NCBI GenBank assembly: GCA_938002705.1
Contig: CALLAG010000038.1
Span: forward strand, 1 to 10,054
Direction: 5' to 3'
DNA: 10,054 nt
Source: an uncultured Saprospiraceae bacterium
Lineage (GTDB): Bacteria > Bacteroidota > Bacteroidia > Chitinophagales > Saprospiraceae
Position 1 is the stretch's first letter; the number at the start of each line of letters is the position of its first letter. The position numbers and the translations under genes were made by a program. The notes under the pieces are model-generated. The model made no database searches and was not told where the DNA came from. It worked only from the letters and a program-made list of their open reading frames with translations. Of this stretch, positions 1-6,194 are shown piece by piece.

Positions 1-106
1 GTTGATCTTTACCATTACTTATTGATATCCCACAATCCTTAAGAAGTTGTAGAGATTCTTGATTAAGTCTTCCGCTTTTTTGAATGGCAATTTTAAGTTT
101 ACTCAT
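1..106 (-). CDS. hisG: ATP phosphoribosyltransferase, N-terminal fragment
   Basis: This is the 5' end of a minus-strand gene, cut by the window start. The 35 visible codons begin MSKLKIAIQKSGRLNQESLQ and continue with a leucine-rich helix and DCGISISNGKDQ. This is the typical opening of HisG (K-I-A-I-Q-K-S-G-R-L, then L-L-K-D-C-G-I). HisG joins ATP and PRPP in the first committed step of histidine synthesis, in the cytoplasm. The ATG at 106-104 is preceded by an A/T-rich stretch without a Shine-Dalgarno sequence. The identification is supported independently by the leader upstream, which encodes a histidine-rich peptide followed by a terminator. Whether it is the long form (with a regulatory C-terminal domain) cannot be seen, but the N-terminus resembles long forms more than the short HisZ-dependent type. 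The rest of the his operon would lie beyond position 1. Confidence 0.9.
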   Translation of the reverse strand, partial: MSKLKIAIQKSGRLNQESLQLLKDCGISISNGKDQ

Positions 107-144
107 ATTGTTAGTTTAAATCTGAGCAAACTGATGTGCATAAA

Positions 145-177
145 AAAACACTGTCCAATTTACTCAGACAGTGTTTT
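145..177 (-). terminator. his attenuator terminator hairpin
   Basis: On the minus strand AAAACACTGTC (177-167) pairs perfectly with GACAGTGTTTT (155-145) around an 11-base loop. The stem's closing T's run on into an uninterrupted T tract down to 142. This has the form of an intrinsic terminator. It lies between the leader peptide and hisG, about 36 bases before the hisG ATG, so it can only act as a conditional (attenuation) terminator for hisG. Confidence 0.85.
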
Positions 178-233
178 ATTTGATATATCTTAAAGATTAC
201 TACATATCAAAATCAATCCGCCTGAAGGCAAAT
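163..233 (-). promoter_or_regulatory. his attenuator: leader-end hairpin and antiterminator pairing
   Basis: Two alternative pairings can be traced in the minus-strand RNA. The first hairpin is AUUUGCC (233-227) with GGCGGAU (222-216), loop UUCA: seven pairs, two of them G-U. It overlaps the last codons of the leader peptide. The antiterminator is UUCAGGCGG (226-218) with CUGUCUGAG (171-163): nine pairs, three of them G-U. It takes the 3' arm of the first hairpin and the first bases of the terminator's 5' arm, so it excludes both. Between them TTGATATAT (plus 180-188) and ACATATCAA (202-210) can form a nested AT stem that would bring the antiterminator arms together. A ribosome waiting on His codons 251-234 would cover the 5' arm of the first hairpin and free the antiterminator. 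The logic is that of known amino-acid attenuators; the folding is by eye, without energies. Confidence 0.7.
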
Positions 234-269
234 ATGAAAATGATGAAGATGTAGATTTGATAATTTCAT
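213..269 (-). CDS. hisL: histidine leader peptide (18 aa)
   Basis: A short minus-strand reading frame, ATG 269-267 to TGA 215-213, encodes MKLSNLHLHHFHICLQAD. Four of six consecutive codons (residues 7-12: H-L-H-H-F-H) specify histidine, a density very unlikely by chance. It starts about 17-20 bases after the predicted transcription start and is followed by the terminator and hisG. Its translation would sense charged tRNA-His: stalling at residues 7-12 should prevent the leader-end hairpin and favour readthrough into hisG. The symbol hisL is used by analogy with the enterobacterial his leader; the peptide itself presumably has no other function. The stop codon lies directly after the hairpin's 3' arm. 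Confidence 0.85.
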   Translation of the reverse strand: MKLSNLHLHHFHICLQAD

Positions 270-292
270 TTTATGTATATGTTTCTATAAGA

Positions 293-323
293 CAAAACTA
301 AATAGAATTTGTTCACTAACAAA
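293..323 (-). promoter_or_regulatory. Bacteroidota-type promoter of the his leader
   Basis: On the minus strand TTTG (323-320) is separated by 19 bases from TAGTTTTG (300-293). This matches the Bacteroidota housekeeping sigma consensus (TTTG near -33, TAnnTTTG near -7). Transcription would begin around 288-285, giving a short 5' untranslated stretch before the leader peptide ATG at 269. The promoter lies 28 bases beyond the stop codon of the LysR gene, so hisG does not depend on read-through from that gene. Confidence 0.7.
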
Positions 324-351
324 GAGAAAAACAAATTATCCTAATATTACC

Positions 352-1239
352 CTACTTATCAATGTACCAACTAAACTTACTCTTCAGAATTTTTTCCTTA
401 TAAGTTCTTATATAATCTAAATAGGCAATGGCTACTGGTGATAGCTTCTTGCTCTTAAGCCATATCAATCTCCAGTGAGTTACGATAGGTAATCCCTTAG
501 ATGGAACTATATGTAGTTGTTTTTTCTGTAGCTCATTCTTTATGCCTATCAGAGGTATTATAGAATAACCTAATCCAGCTATCACAGCTTGTTTTACAGC
601 TTCATTAGATGTAAGTTTTATAGCCTTACGCTTTTCTGTATTTTTATAATAAGCATCCATAGTCGCTCTGGTAGCAGATCCTTCCTCTCTGAACAAGAGA
701 TGTTTATCGGGATCTAACACCTTATCACTATTTACTAAGTAAAGTTTATTCTCTACAAGAAGCTCTTCATACACATCTATTTTTTCTGGAACTACAGAGA
801 CAAGTGCAAAGTCTATTTCATTATCCTGTAGTGATTTCATGACGATTGACTTATTAGATACATCTAAGGTGAGATCAATACCCAGATGTTCATGTATAAA
901 ACCACTCAGAAAATATGGGATAACGTACTTACCAGTAGAGGCAGATGATATACGCAACTTACCGGCTAATAATCCTTTATACTCTTTGGTTTTATATTTT
1001 AATTCCTCCGCCTCTGAGAGTATACTTTCTGCTATTGTAGCGATTGATTTTCCAAAATCAGTCAGAATCATTCGCTTTCCATTATGCTCAATAAGTGGAA
1101 TCTCAAATTGTTTCTGAAAGTTTTTAAGCTGAATAGAGAGAGCAGGTTGTGTCATAAACATCTCCTCAGCTGCTCTGGTAATGTTCTGTATACGAGCTAC
1201 CTCAAGAAAAATACGTAATTGATGGAAAGTAAAATTCAT
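352..1239 (-). CDS. LysR-type transcriptional regulator
   Basis: A 295-residue protein of normal LysR-family length. Residues 5-62 form the winged helix-turn-helix (F-H-Q-L-R-I-F, then N-I-T-R-A-A-E, then the recognition helix around TQPALSIQLKNFQ). A linker helix follows, with the periplasmic-binding-protein-like effector domain from about residue 92 (GKLRISSASTGKYVIPYF onward). The effector domain begins like those of the CysL/CbbR group, but I cannot assign the ligand. Such proteins usually bind as tetramers and control a divergent gene and themselves. Here the divergent gene begins at 1413, and a perfect inverted repeat of LysR-box form lies between them (1322-1348). The downstream neighbour is hisG, which has its own promoter and attenuator, so a role in histidine control is not implied. 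The start ATG 1239-1237 fits the family's usual N-terminus. A weak promoter-like match (TCTG, 18 bases, TATATCTG) lies at 1314-1285. Confidence 0.9.
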   Translation of the reverse strand: MNFTFHQLRIFLEVARIQNITRAAEEMFMTQPALSIQLKNFQKQFEIPLIEHNGKRMILTDFGKSIATIAESILSEAEELKYKTKEYKGLLAGKLRISSASTGKYVIPYFLSGFIHEHLGIDLTLDVSNKSIVMKSLQDNEIDFALVSVVPEKIDVYEELLVENKLYLVNSDKVLDPDKHLLFREEGSATRATMDAYYKNTEKRKAIKLTSNEAVKQAVIAGLGYSIIPLIGIKNELQKKQLHIVPSKGLPIVTHWRLIWLKSKKLSPVAIAYLDYIRTYKEKILKSKFSWYIDK

Positions 1240-1321
1240 ATCAAGATTTAACTTTTTTTGTTTTAAAACTGAATAATTAATAAGCAGATATAATGATCAT
1301 GACGGGATATCAGATCATAAA

Positions 1322-1348
1322 ATTACTATAAAAATATTTTATAGTAAT
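1322..1348. promoter_or_regulatory. 27-bp inverted repeat, likely LysR-protein operator
   Basis: ATTACTATAAAA (1322-1333) and TTTTATAGTAAT (1337-1348) are exact inverted copies around the centre ATA. The inner part reads CTATA-N9-TATAG and contains the T-N11-A dyad (T1329, A1341) characteristic of LysR-type binding sites. It lies between the regulator gene (start 1239) and the divergent gene at 1413. If transcription of the latter begins near 1401-1403, the centre is at about -67, close to the usual position of LysR recognition sites. It is unlikely to be a terminator: no transcribed gene ends here, and the T run is part of the repeat itself. Confidence 0.6.
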
Positions 1349-1412
1349 CATAAGAATTATATATTTTAATATATGAAAGATATTGTTGAAATTTGTCTTA
1401 TAAATAAAAAAG

Positions 1413-1694
1413 ATGTACAATACTAAAGACAGAATACCAACAAGAGAAAACCTAAGACAGTATGATTCTACTGCTAATAAACAGAATAGAACTGTTAATG
1501 AGACAAAAACTCAACTGAGGTACCCATTAGTACTGATAAGCACGCTCACATTCATAGCTATATGGATAGGTCTTATACTTACAACATTTCCAGCATATTA
1601 TGATATAGCGATACAGTGTTCTATCATAATTGTGTGTCTTGCATTCTTCAGAGAGCTCGACACCAAGCATAACAATGATTCAGAAAACATTTAA
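1413..1694 (+). CDS. small two-helix membrane protein of unknown function
   Basis: A 93-residue protein I do not recognise. Residues 1-36 are polar and rich in Asn, Thr, Lys and Arg. Two hydrophobic stretches follow, about 37-58 (YPLVLISTLTFIAIWIGLIL) and 63-80 (ending IIIVCLAFF), separated by a short T-T-F-P-A-Y-Y-D turn, and then a charged tail. This predicts an inner-membrane hairpin with a long soluble N-terminus. There is no signal peptide or cysteine pair suggesting a lipoprotein. The ATG follows an A-rich tract (TAAATAAAAAAG), typical for Bacteroidota initiation. It is first in a run of three same-strand genes ending with isocitrate dehydrogenase (gap of 23 bases to the next). A possible -7 element with one mismatch (GAAATTTG, 1388-1395) lies just upstream without a clear -33 element, which would suit an activator-dependent promoter. 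Confidence 0.6.
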   Translation: MYNTKDRIPTRENLRQYDSTANKQNRTVNETKTQLRYPLVLISTLTFIAIWIGLILTTFPAYYDIAIQCSIIIVCLAFFRELDTKHNNDSENI

Positions 1695-1717
1695 TAACAA
1701 ATAATAATACTATAACA

Positions 1718-2008
1718 ATGGAAGCGACATTAGCAAAGCAGCAATTACAAGTAATGGATGGAAAATTTACACCAATAGAGGCAACAGATGTCATCACTAA
1801 AATGATAGACGATCAGATCAATGCATGCAAAATCCAACACTTAAGTAGATGGATCAAAAATGACACTGAAAATTCTGAATCTGTTAACGACAAAGTAATC
1901 CACTTAAATAGATGTAAAAATGAATTCATGCGAATCATTCAAGAAGCTAAAGCTGAGGGGTGTGAGGTTGAGTTGTCAGGTAACTTTACAATAACATTAG
2001 CAAAATAA
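1718..2008 (+). CDS. small conserved soluble protein of unknown function
   Basis: A 96-residue protein without membrane segment or signal. Residues 11-35 (QVMDGKFTPIEATDVITKMI and on) carry a G-x-F-T/S-P-x-E-A pattern that I associate with small uncharacterised proteins of Bacteroidota. A mostly helical, charged middle follows (about 36-80). The end is a short E-V-E-L-S-G-N-F-T-I-T-L strand pair after G-C. From memory, relatives share the order of an 'xFxPxEA' helix, a helical hairpin and a terminal beta hairpin; no function is known to me. It lies 23 bases after the preceding membrane-protein gene and 8 bases before isocitrate dehydrogenase, so it is very likely cotranscribed with the latter. 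A later Met at residue 13 could be an alternative start, but the ATG at 1718 follows an A/T-rich leader and is preferred. Confidence 0.7.
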   Translation: MEATLAKQQLQVMDGKFTPIEATDVITKMIDDQINACKIQHLSRWIKNDTENSESVNDKVIHLNRCKNEFMRIIQEAKAEGCEVELSGNFTITLAK

Positions 2009-2016
2009 ATATTACA

Positions 2017-3531
2017 ATGCAAAACACTACAGAAATTAACACTAACCAAAATACACCTACAATGAAAGCAACTAAAATTGCAGTTGCCTTAGGTGATGGC
2101 ATCGGTCCAGAAATAATGAAAACTGCCTTAAAAATATTAGATGCCGCAGGCGCAAGAATAGAGCCAGAGTTTATTGATGTAGGTGAGCAAGTCTACCTCA
2201 ACGGTAACACAGCTGGTATAACTAAAGAAGCTTGGAATACCATACACAGAAACAAAATTATATTAAAAGCTCCTATAACAACACCACAAGGTAAAGGATA
2301 CAAAAGCTTAAATGTAACACTAAGGAAATCACTTGGACTCTTTGCTAACATACGTCCAGTAATTGCAATGGATCCATACGTAACTACTGGACATCCTAAG
2401 ATGGATGTAGTTATCGTAAGAGAGAACGAAGAAGATCTCTACGCAGGTATAGAGCATCAGCAGACTCAAGATGTCGTCCAGTGTCTTAAGTTAATCACAA
2501 GACCAGGATCTGAGAAGATTATTAGATATGCATTTGAGTATGCAAGAATATATGGCAGAAAGAAGGTTACATGTATGGTCAAGGACAATATAATGAAACT
2601 GACCGATGGCTTATTCCATAAAGTATTTGATGAGATAGCTCAAGAATATCCTGAGATAGAAAGCGAGACACAGATCATAGATATAGGAGCTGCCAGATTA
2701 GCGACGTATCCAGAAAGGTACGATGTAGTCGTCACCTCTAATCTATACGGTGATATCATCTCTGACATTGTCGCTGAAATAGCTGGATCTGTTGGACTTG
2801 CAGGATCAGCAAATATTGGAAAAGAAGTCGCAATGTTCGAGGCTATACATGGATCTGCACCTGACATAGCTGGTAAGTCTATCGCTAATCCATCAGCACT
2901 TATTAATGCATCAGTAATGATGCTTGCACACATAGGACAAGCTGATATAGCAGATAAGATCAAGAATGCATGGCTAAAAACCATAGAAGATGGGATGCAT
3001 ACAGCTGATATATTCAAAGAAGGATGGAGTGCCAAGAAAGTATCTACTACAGAATTTGGAGATGCAGTGATAAGTAGGTTAGGACAAACGCCTAAGACAC
3101 TTCCTGTAAGCCACCTCGCAAAAGGAAATGAAACTATAAAGATACCTGAATACATCAGAAAGACACAAACTAAAGAACTTGTAGGTGTAGACGTATTCAT
3201 AGATTGGTCAGGATCTGATCCTAATGTAATAGGTAATAAACTTAACACATTAGAGTCTGATGGGTGGAAGCTAAAGATGATAACTAACAGAGGGGTCAAG
3301 GTATTCCCCGATGGCTTAGAACATACTTACTGTACAGACCACTGGAGATGTCGTTTCGTATCAGAACACACAGATACTAAGGCATCACCACCTTTATACA
3401 AATTAGTTACTCGTAACAAATTAATACAGCTATTGAGTGATCTGTATAAAAATGAATTTGATGTTATAAAAACTGAAAACCTATATGAATTCGATGGTAA
3501 ACGAGGATTCTCATTAGGTCAAGGTGAATAA
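2017..3531 (+). CDS. icd: isocitrate dehydrogenase, long Rickettsia/Thermus-type, probably NAD-dependent
   Basis: A 504-residue cytoplasmic enzyme of the TCA cycle that oxidatively decarboxylates isocitrate to 2-oxoglutarate. The core runs from about residue 19 (I-A-V-A-L-G-D-G-I-G-P-E). Substrate-binding residues are visible: S97 and N99 in KSLNVTLRK, R103, R113, R136 and Y143 (RENEEDLYAGIEH). Also visible are the catalytic lysine K189 and metal ligands D246 and D250 in NLYGDIISD. The cofactor loop HGSAPDIAGK (279-288) has Asp-Ile where NADP enzymes such as E. coli Icd have Lys-Tyr, which predicts NAD use. Residues about 385-504 form the extra C-terminal domain seen in Thermus and Rickettsia enzymes (L-V-G-V-D-V-F-I-D, K-M-I-T-N-R-G, D-H-W-R-C-R-F, EFDGKRGFSLGQGE). 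The first Met gives a 15-residue polar extension; a second ATG at 2062 (MKATKIAVALGDG) could be the true start. It is the last gene of the operon, followed by a terminator. Confidence 0.95.
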   Translation: MQNTTEINTNQNTPTMKATKIAVALGDGIGPEIMKTALKILDAAGARIEPEFIDVGEQVYLNGNTAGITKEAWNTIHRNKIILKAPITTPQGKGYKSLNVTLRKSLGLFANIRPVIAMDPYVTTGHPKMDVVIVRENEEDLYAGIEHQQTQDVVQCLKLITRPGSEKIIRYAFEYARIYGRKKVTCMVKDNIMKLTDGLFHKVFDEIAQEYPEIESETQIIDIGAARLATYPERYDVVVTSNLYGDIISDIVAEIAGSVGLAGSANIGKEVAMFEAIHGSAPDIAGKSIANPSALINASVMMLAHIGQADIADKIKNAWLKTIEDGMHTADIFKEGWSAKKVSTTEFGDAVISRLGQTPKTLPVSHLAKGNETIKIPEYIRKTQTKELVGVDVFIDWSGSDPNVIGNKLNTLESDGWKLKMITNRGVKVFPDGLEHTYCTDHWRCRFVSEHTDTKASPPLYKLVTRNKLIQLLSDLYKNEFDVIKTENLYEFDGKRGFSLGQGE

Positions 3532-3617
3532 AAATAAGTTGGTTAAAAAGTTGGATTTTTTTGTAGCAGGAAAATTGGTAAGTTCTTGCTGAAGTGAATT
3601 TGATTGTGAAATGTTTT

Positions 3618-3670
3618 AACTTGTGAGTAATAGCATTGTAAGGGGTGCATATTGCTCGCAAGTTTTTTTT
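3618..3670 (+). terminator. rho-independent terminator after isocitrate dehydrogenase
   Basis: AACTTGTGAGTAAT (3618-3631) pairs with ATTGCTCGCAAGTT (3651-3664): 14 pairs, two of them G-U. A further GCA/TGC pairing in the loop is possible. Eight T's (3663-3670) follow. The hairpin is 87 bases past the icd stop and 41 bases before the end of the convergent ABC-F gene. On the minus strand the stem is followed by AAAAC rather than a T run, so it is probably one-directional. Confidence 0.8.
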
Positions 3671-3710
3671 GTGATATTAAAATGAATATATCATAACGAG
3701 CAAATAAATA

Positions 3711-5609
3711 TTACCCTTCTAATTTAGTGACCCACTTATCCCAATCCTCATTAGCCTTATCAAGAGCTTCTTCTTTTTCTTTAATAGACTTCAGAGCGGC
3801 AGGACCTTCAGGAGAGTTATAGAATGTTACATCTAATAATTTATCATTGATCTCTTTTATTTCCTTTTCTATTCTGGCGATAGCTTTCTCAGCTTTACTG
3901 ATATTTCTATTTATTGCCTTTTGCTCTTGATAACCCAATACTTTTTTGACCTTTACTTTGGGCTTATTGCTTTCGTCTTGAGATACCTCAAACTCCCTAA
4001 TATCCTGAGAATCTCTTTTATTAAGAACATACTCTAAGTCCCCAAGATGTTTCGTCACAGTTCTATCACGAAATTCGTAGGTGACATCTATACTGCCTTT
4101 AAGGATATCTCTATCGTGAGATACGATAATCAGTGTACCTGGGTATTCTATAATAGCTTGTTTAAGCATGGCTTTAGAATGTATATCGAGGTGATTAGTC
4201 GGCTCATCTAATATCATGAAATTAGACTTCTGAGATACGAGACATGCCATAGCTAATCTTGACTTCTCTCCCCCACTTAGTACTGACACTTTCTTGTGTA
4301 CGTCATCTCCTGAGAATGAGAATGCACCTAAAGTTTTTCGGGAGGCTGTATAGAACTCGGGATCACAAAGAGACTCTATCGTTTCAAGAACTGTCAGCTT
4401 ATCATCTAATACTTCTGACTGATCTTGCGAGAAGTAATTGACAATTACATTATGGCCGAGTTCTACATTACCCGAATTATAATCGATTGATCCAGCTATC
4501 ATTTTTACAAGAGTAGATTTCCCTTGTCCATTCTGCCCTACAAATGCGACTTTCTGTCCCTTTAATACTTCGAGATTTACATCTTCCAGTACGTGATGAT
4601 CATCATAAGACTTGCATGCATTCTCTACCTTGACGACGACCTTGCCTGACGACCCTGTTACTGGAAACTTAATACTTATATTGGTAACATCGTCACTTTC
4701 TATCTCCACTCTTTCGACTTTATCGAGCTGTTTTTTCATTGACTGGGCCATCTTTGTTTTCGTTGCCTTAGCCATGAACTTTGTGATGATTTTCTCCTTC
4801 TGCTTGATTTCTTTTTGCTGATTGACGTAAGCTTGCTTTTCTTTCTCTTGTCTTATCGCTTTGGACTCTAAGTATTTATGATACTTTCCCTTAAACGTAA
4901 ATATTTTCTTGTTACCGAGTTCAAAGATATTATTGGCGATATTACTCATGAATTGTACATCGTGAGAAATGAACAATAACGCTTTGGGATAAGTCTTTAG
5001 ATATTTTTCAAACCATATTAATGCCTCTATATCTAAGTGATTATCGGGCTCATCTAAGAGGAGTATATCTGGCTTAGATAATAATAACTTAGACATCTGC
5101 ACTCTCATCTTCCATCCACCAGACAGACTGCTTATAGGATCTGAAAATTGATCTTCTCTGAAGCCCAAGCCTCTCAGAATTCGACTTGATTCAGCATGCG
5201 GATTATTGACATCTAATGAAGACAGCTTGATATTAAGGTCAGAAATATTATTAAGGATTTCATTAAGTTTTTGCTCATCCTTCTCAGTGCCAAGGGCATT
5301 ATTATTTTCATCCAAAAGCCTCTGAACCTCGAAGTACTCTTCATAACATTCTAAGCAAGTATCCATAATACCTTTAGTCTCATCAAGATTAAAATGCTGA
5401 GAGAGGTATCCGATATTACAATTCTTAGGCATCAACACCTCTCCTGTATCTGGCGTGATATCTCCTTTTATTATCTTGAATAGTGTGGTCTTACCAGCTC
5501 CGTTCCTACCTATTAAGGCTGCTTTATCACCATCATTAAGCATGAAAGATATATTATCTAACAAGTGATGGCTACCGAAGTATAAGCTTATATCTCTTAG
5601 GGCGTACAA
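3711..5609 (-). CDS. ABC-F family ATPase (Uup/YdiF-like)
   Basis: A 632-residue soluble protein with two ABC ATPase domains and no membrane segments, the mark of ABC-F proteins that bind ribosomes. First domain: Walker A GRNGAGKTT (34-42), signature LSGGW (162-166), Walker B with catalytic E187 in LLLDEPDNHLD, and switch H216. A charged inter-domain linker follows at about 245-310. Second domain: Walker A GQNGQGKST (358-366), LSGGE (444-448), E469 in ILDEPTNHLD, and H498. Residues about 555-632 form a Lys/Glu-rich coiled-coil tail as in Uup and YdiF. The start is TTG (5609-5607), 3 bases after the stop of the preceding gene; that stop is in the same frame, so no ATG upstream is possible, and the next Met would delete the first strand of the ATPase fold. 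It is the last gene of the folE-fabD-yqgE run. The role is likely in translation or ribosome rescue rather than transport. An antibiotic-resistance type is not indicated by the length or linker. Confidence 0.93.
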   Translation of the reverse strand: MYALRDISLYFGSHHLLDNISFMLNDGDKAALIGRNGAGKTTLFKIIKGDITPDTGEVLMPKNCNIGYLSQHFNLDETKGIMDTCLECYEEYFEVQRLLDENNNALGTEKDEQKLNEILNNISDLNIKLSSLDVNNPHAESSRILRGLGFREDQFSDPISSLSGGWKMRVQMSKLLLSKPDILLLDEPDNHLDIEALIWFEKYLKTYPKALLFISHDVQFMSNIANNIFELGNKKIFTFKGKYHKYLESKAIRQEKEKQAYVNQQKEIKQKEKIITKFMAKATKTKMAQSMKKQLDKVERVEIESDDVTNISIKFPVTGSSGKVVVKVENACKSYDDHHVLEDVNLEVLKGQKVAFVGQNGQGKSTLVKMIAGSIDYNSGNVELGHNVIVNYFSQDQSEVLDDKLTVLETIESLCDPEFYTASRKTLGAFSFSGDDVHKKVSVLSGGEKSRLAMACLVSQKSNFMILDEPTNHLDIHSKAMLKQAIIEYPGTLIIVSHDRDILKGSIDVTYEFRDRTVTKHLGDLEYVLNKRDSQDIREFEVSQDESNKPKVKVKKVLGYQEQKAINRNISKAEKAIARIEKEIKEINDKLLDVTFYNSPEGPAALKSIKEKEEALDKANEDWDKWVTKLEG

Positions 5610-5612
5610 TGA

Positions 5613-6182
5613 TTAATTATGACTTATGTAGTTAGGAATTTGAGCTATGATGGAGTATGCATCGCCCTTATTATCTAAGGCTTCTTGCCATAATGCACTG
5701 GACTTGGACTTAAATATATAATTAGCATATAGATCAGAGACTATCCATGAGCCTGTCGCCATTTCTTGCTGCAGCTGGCCAGCTTCCCAGCCACTATATC
5801 CTATGTAGAACCTGATATTACCTCTATTAATAAGACCCGATTCTATTAAGAATTTTAACTTTTTGAAGTCACCACCCCAGTATATCCCAGTAGATACCTT
5901 TATACTATCTTCTAATAGATCTCCTACGTTATGTATATAGTGCAGAGTATCAGTCGCGACTGGGCCACCGTAATAAACCTCGAATTTTTCATCAGTATCA
6001 ACATCACCGATAATTTCTGTGATATCCATGTTGATAGGTTTATTGAGTATAAATCCTACCGTACCTTTTTCTTTAGAATACTCACAGATGCCCACTACCG
6101 CTCTCTTAAAGTTAGTATCCATCATGAAAGGCTGAGCTATCAGTGTCTTTCCTGCTTCTATATCTCTCTTATCCATAGGCAT
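5613..6182 (-). CDS. YqgE/AlgH family protein (UPF0301)
   Basis: A 189-residue protein of the YqgE/AlgH family (DUF179), normal in length. Characteristic features are the N-terminal G-K-x-L-I-A-Q-P (residues 11-18), G-T-V-G-F-I-L-N-K-P (40-49), Y-G-G-P-V (about 70-75) and G-Y-S-G-W-E-A-G-Q-L-Q-Q-E (about 128-140). The biochemical role of the family is unknown; the name AlgH derives from an alginate regulation phenotype in Pseudomonas and does not predict function here. The ATG at 6182-6180 lies 12 bases after the fabD stop; a second Met two codons later is also possible. The downstream ABC-F gene follows after 3 bases, implying cotranscription and probably translational coupling. Confidence 0.93.
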   Translation of the reverse strand: MPMDKRDIEAGKTLIAQPFMMDTNFKRAVVGICEYSKEKGTVGFILNKPINMDITEIIGDVDTDEKFEVYYGGPVATDTLHYIHNVGDLLEDSIKVSTGIYWGGDFKKLKFLIESGLINRGNIRFYIGYSGWEAGQLQQEMATGSWIVSDLYANYIFKSKSSALWQEALDNKGDAYSIIAQIPNYISHN

Positions 6183-6194
6183 TCTAAGAATTAA

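Noticed and set aside
1293..1318. ATGATC/GATCAT inverted repeat between the LysR gene and its divergent neighbour
   Set aside because: Six-base arms with a 14-base spacer in AT-rich sequence are expected by chance; the dyad at 1322-1348 is far stronger.
1373..1426. 17-codon frame (MKDIVEICLINKKDVQY) overlapping the start of the membrane-protein gene
   Set aside because: There is no repeated control codon or terminator to suggest a leader peptide. Its length is ordinary for AT-rich sequence, and it probably begins before the transcription start.
2640..3299. Long antisense open frame (219 codons) inside the isocitrate dehydrogenase gene
   Set aside because: The plus-strand frame is a clear full-length enzyme. 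The antisense product has only low-complexity Ser/Pro-rich hydrophobic sequence, as expected of a shadow of a conserved gene.
3539..3595. AAGTTGG direct repeats and an AGCAGGAA/TTCTTGCT hairpin after icd
   Set aside because: The repeats are short and the hairpin lacks a following T run; the stronger terminator at 3618-3670 explains the end of the transcript.
3464..3661. Minus-strand frame of 65 codons overlapping the end of icd
   Set aside because: It overlaps the icd C-terminus and the terminator hairpin and has no recognisable features or spacing to the ABC-F gene.
3672..3693. TGATAT/ATATCA hairpin as a terminator for the ABC-F gene on the minus strand
   Set aside because: Only six AT pairs, followed on the minus strand by CAAAAAAAAC rather than T's.
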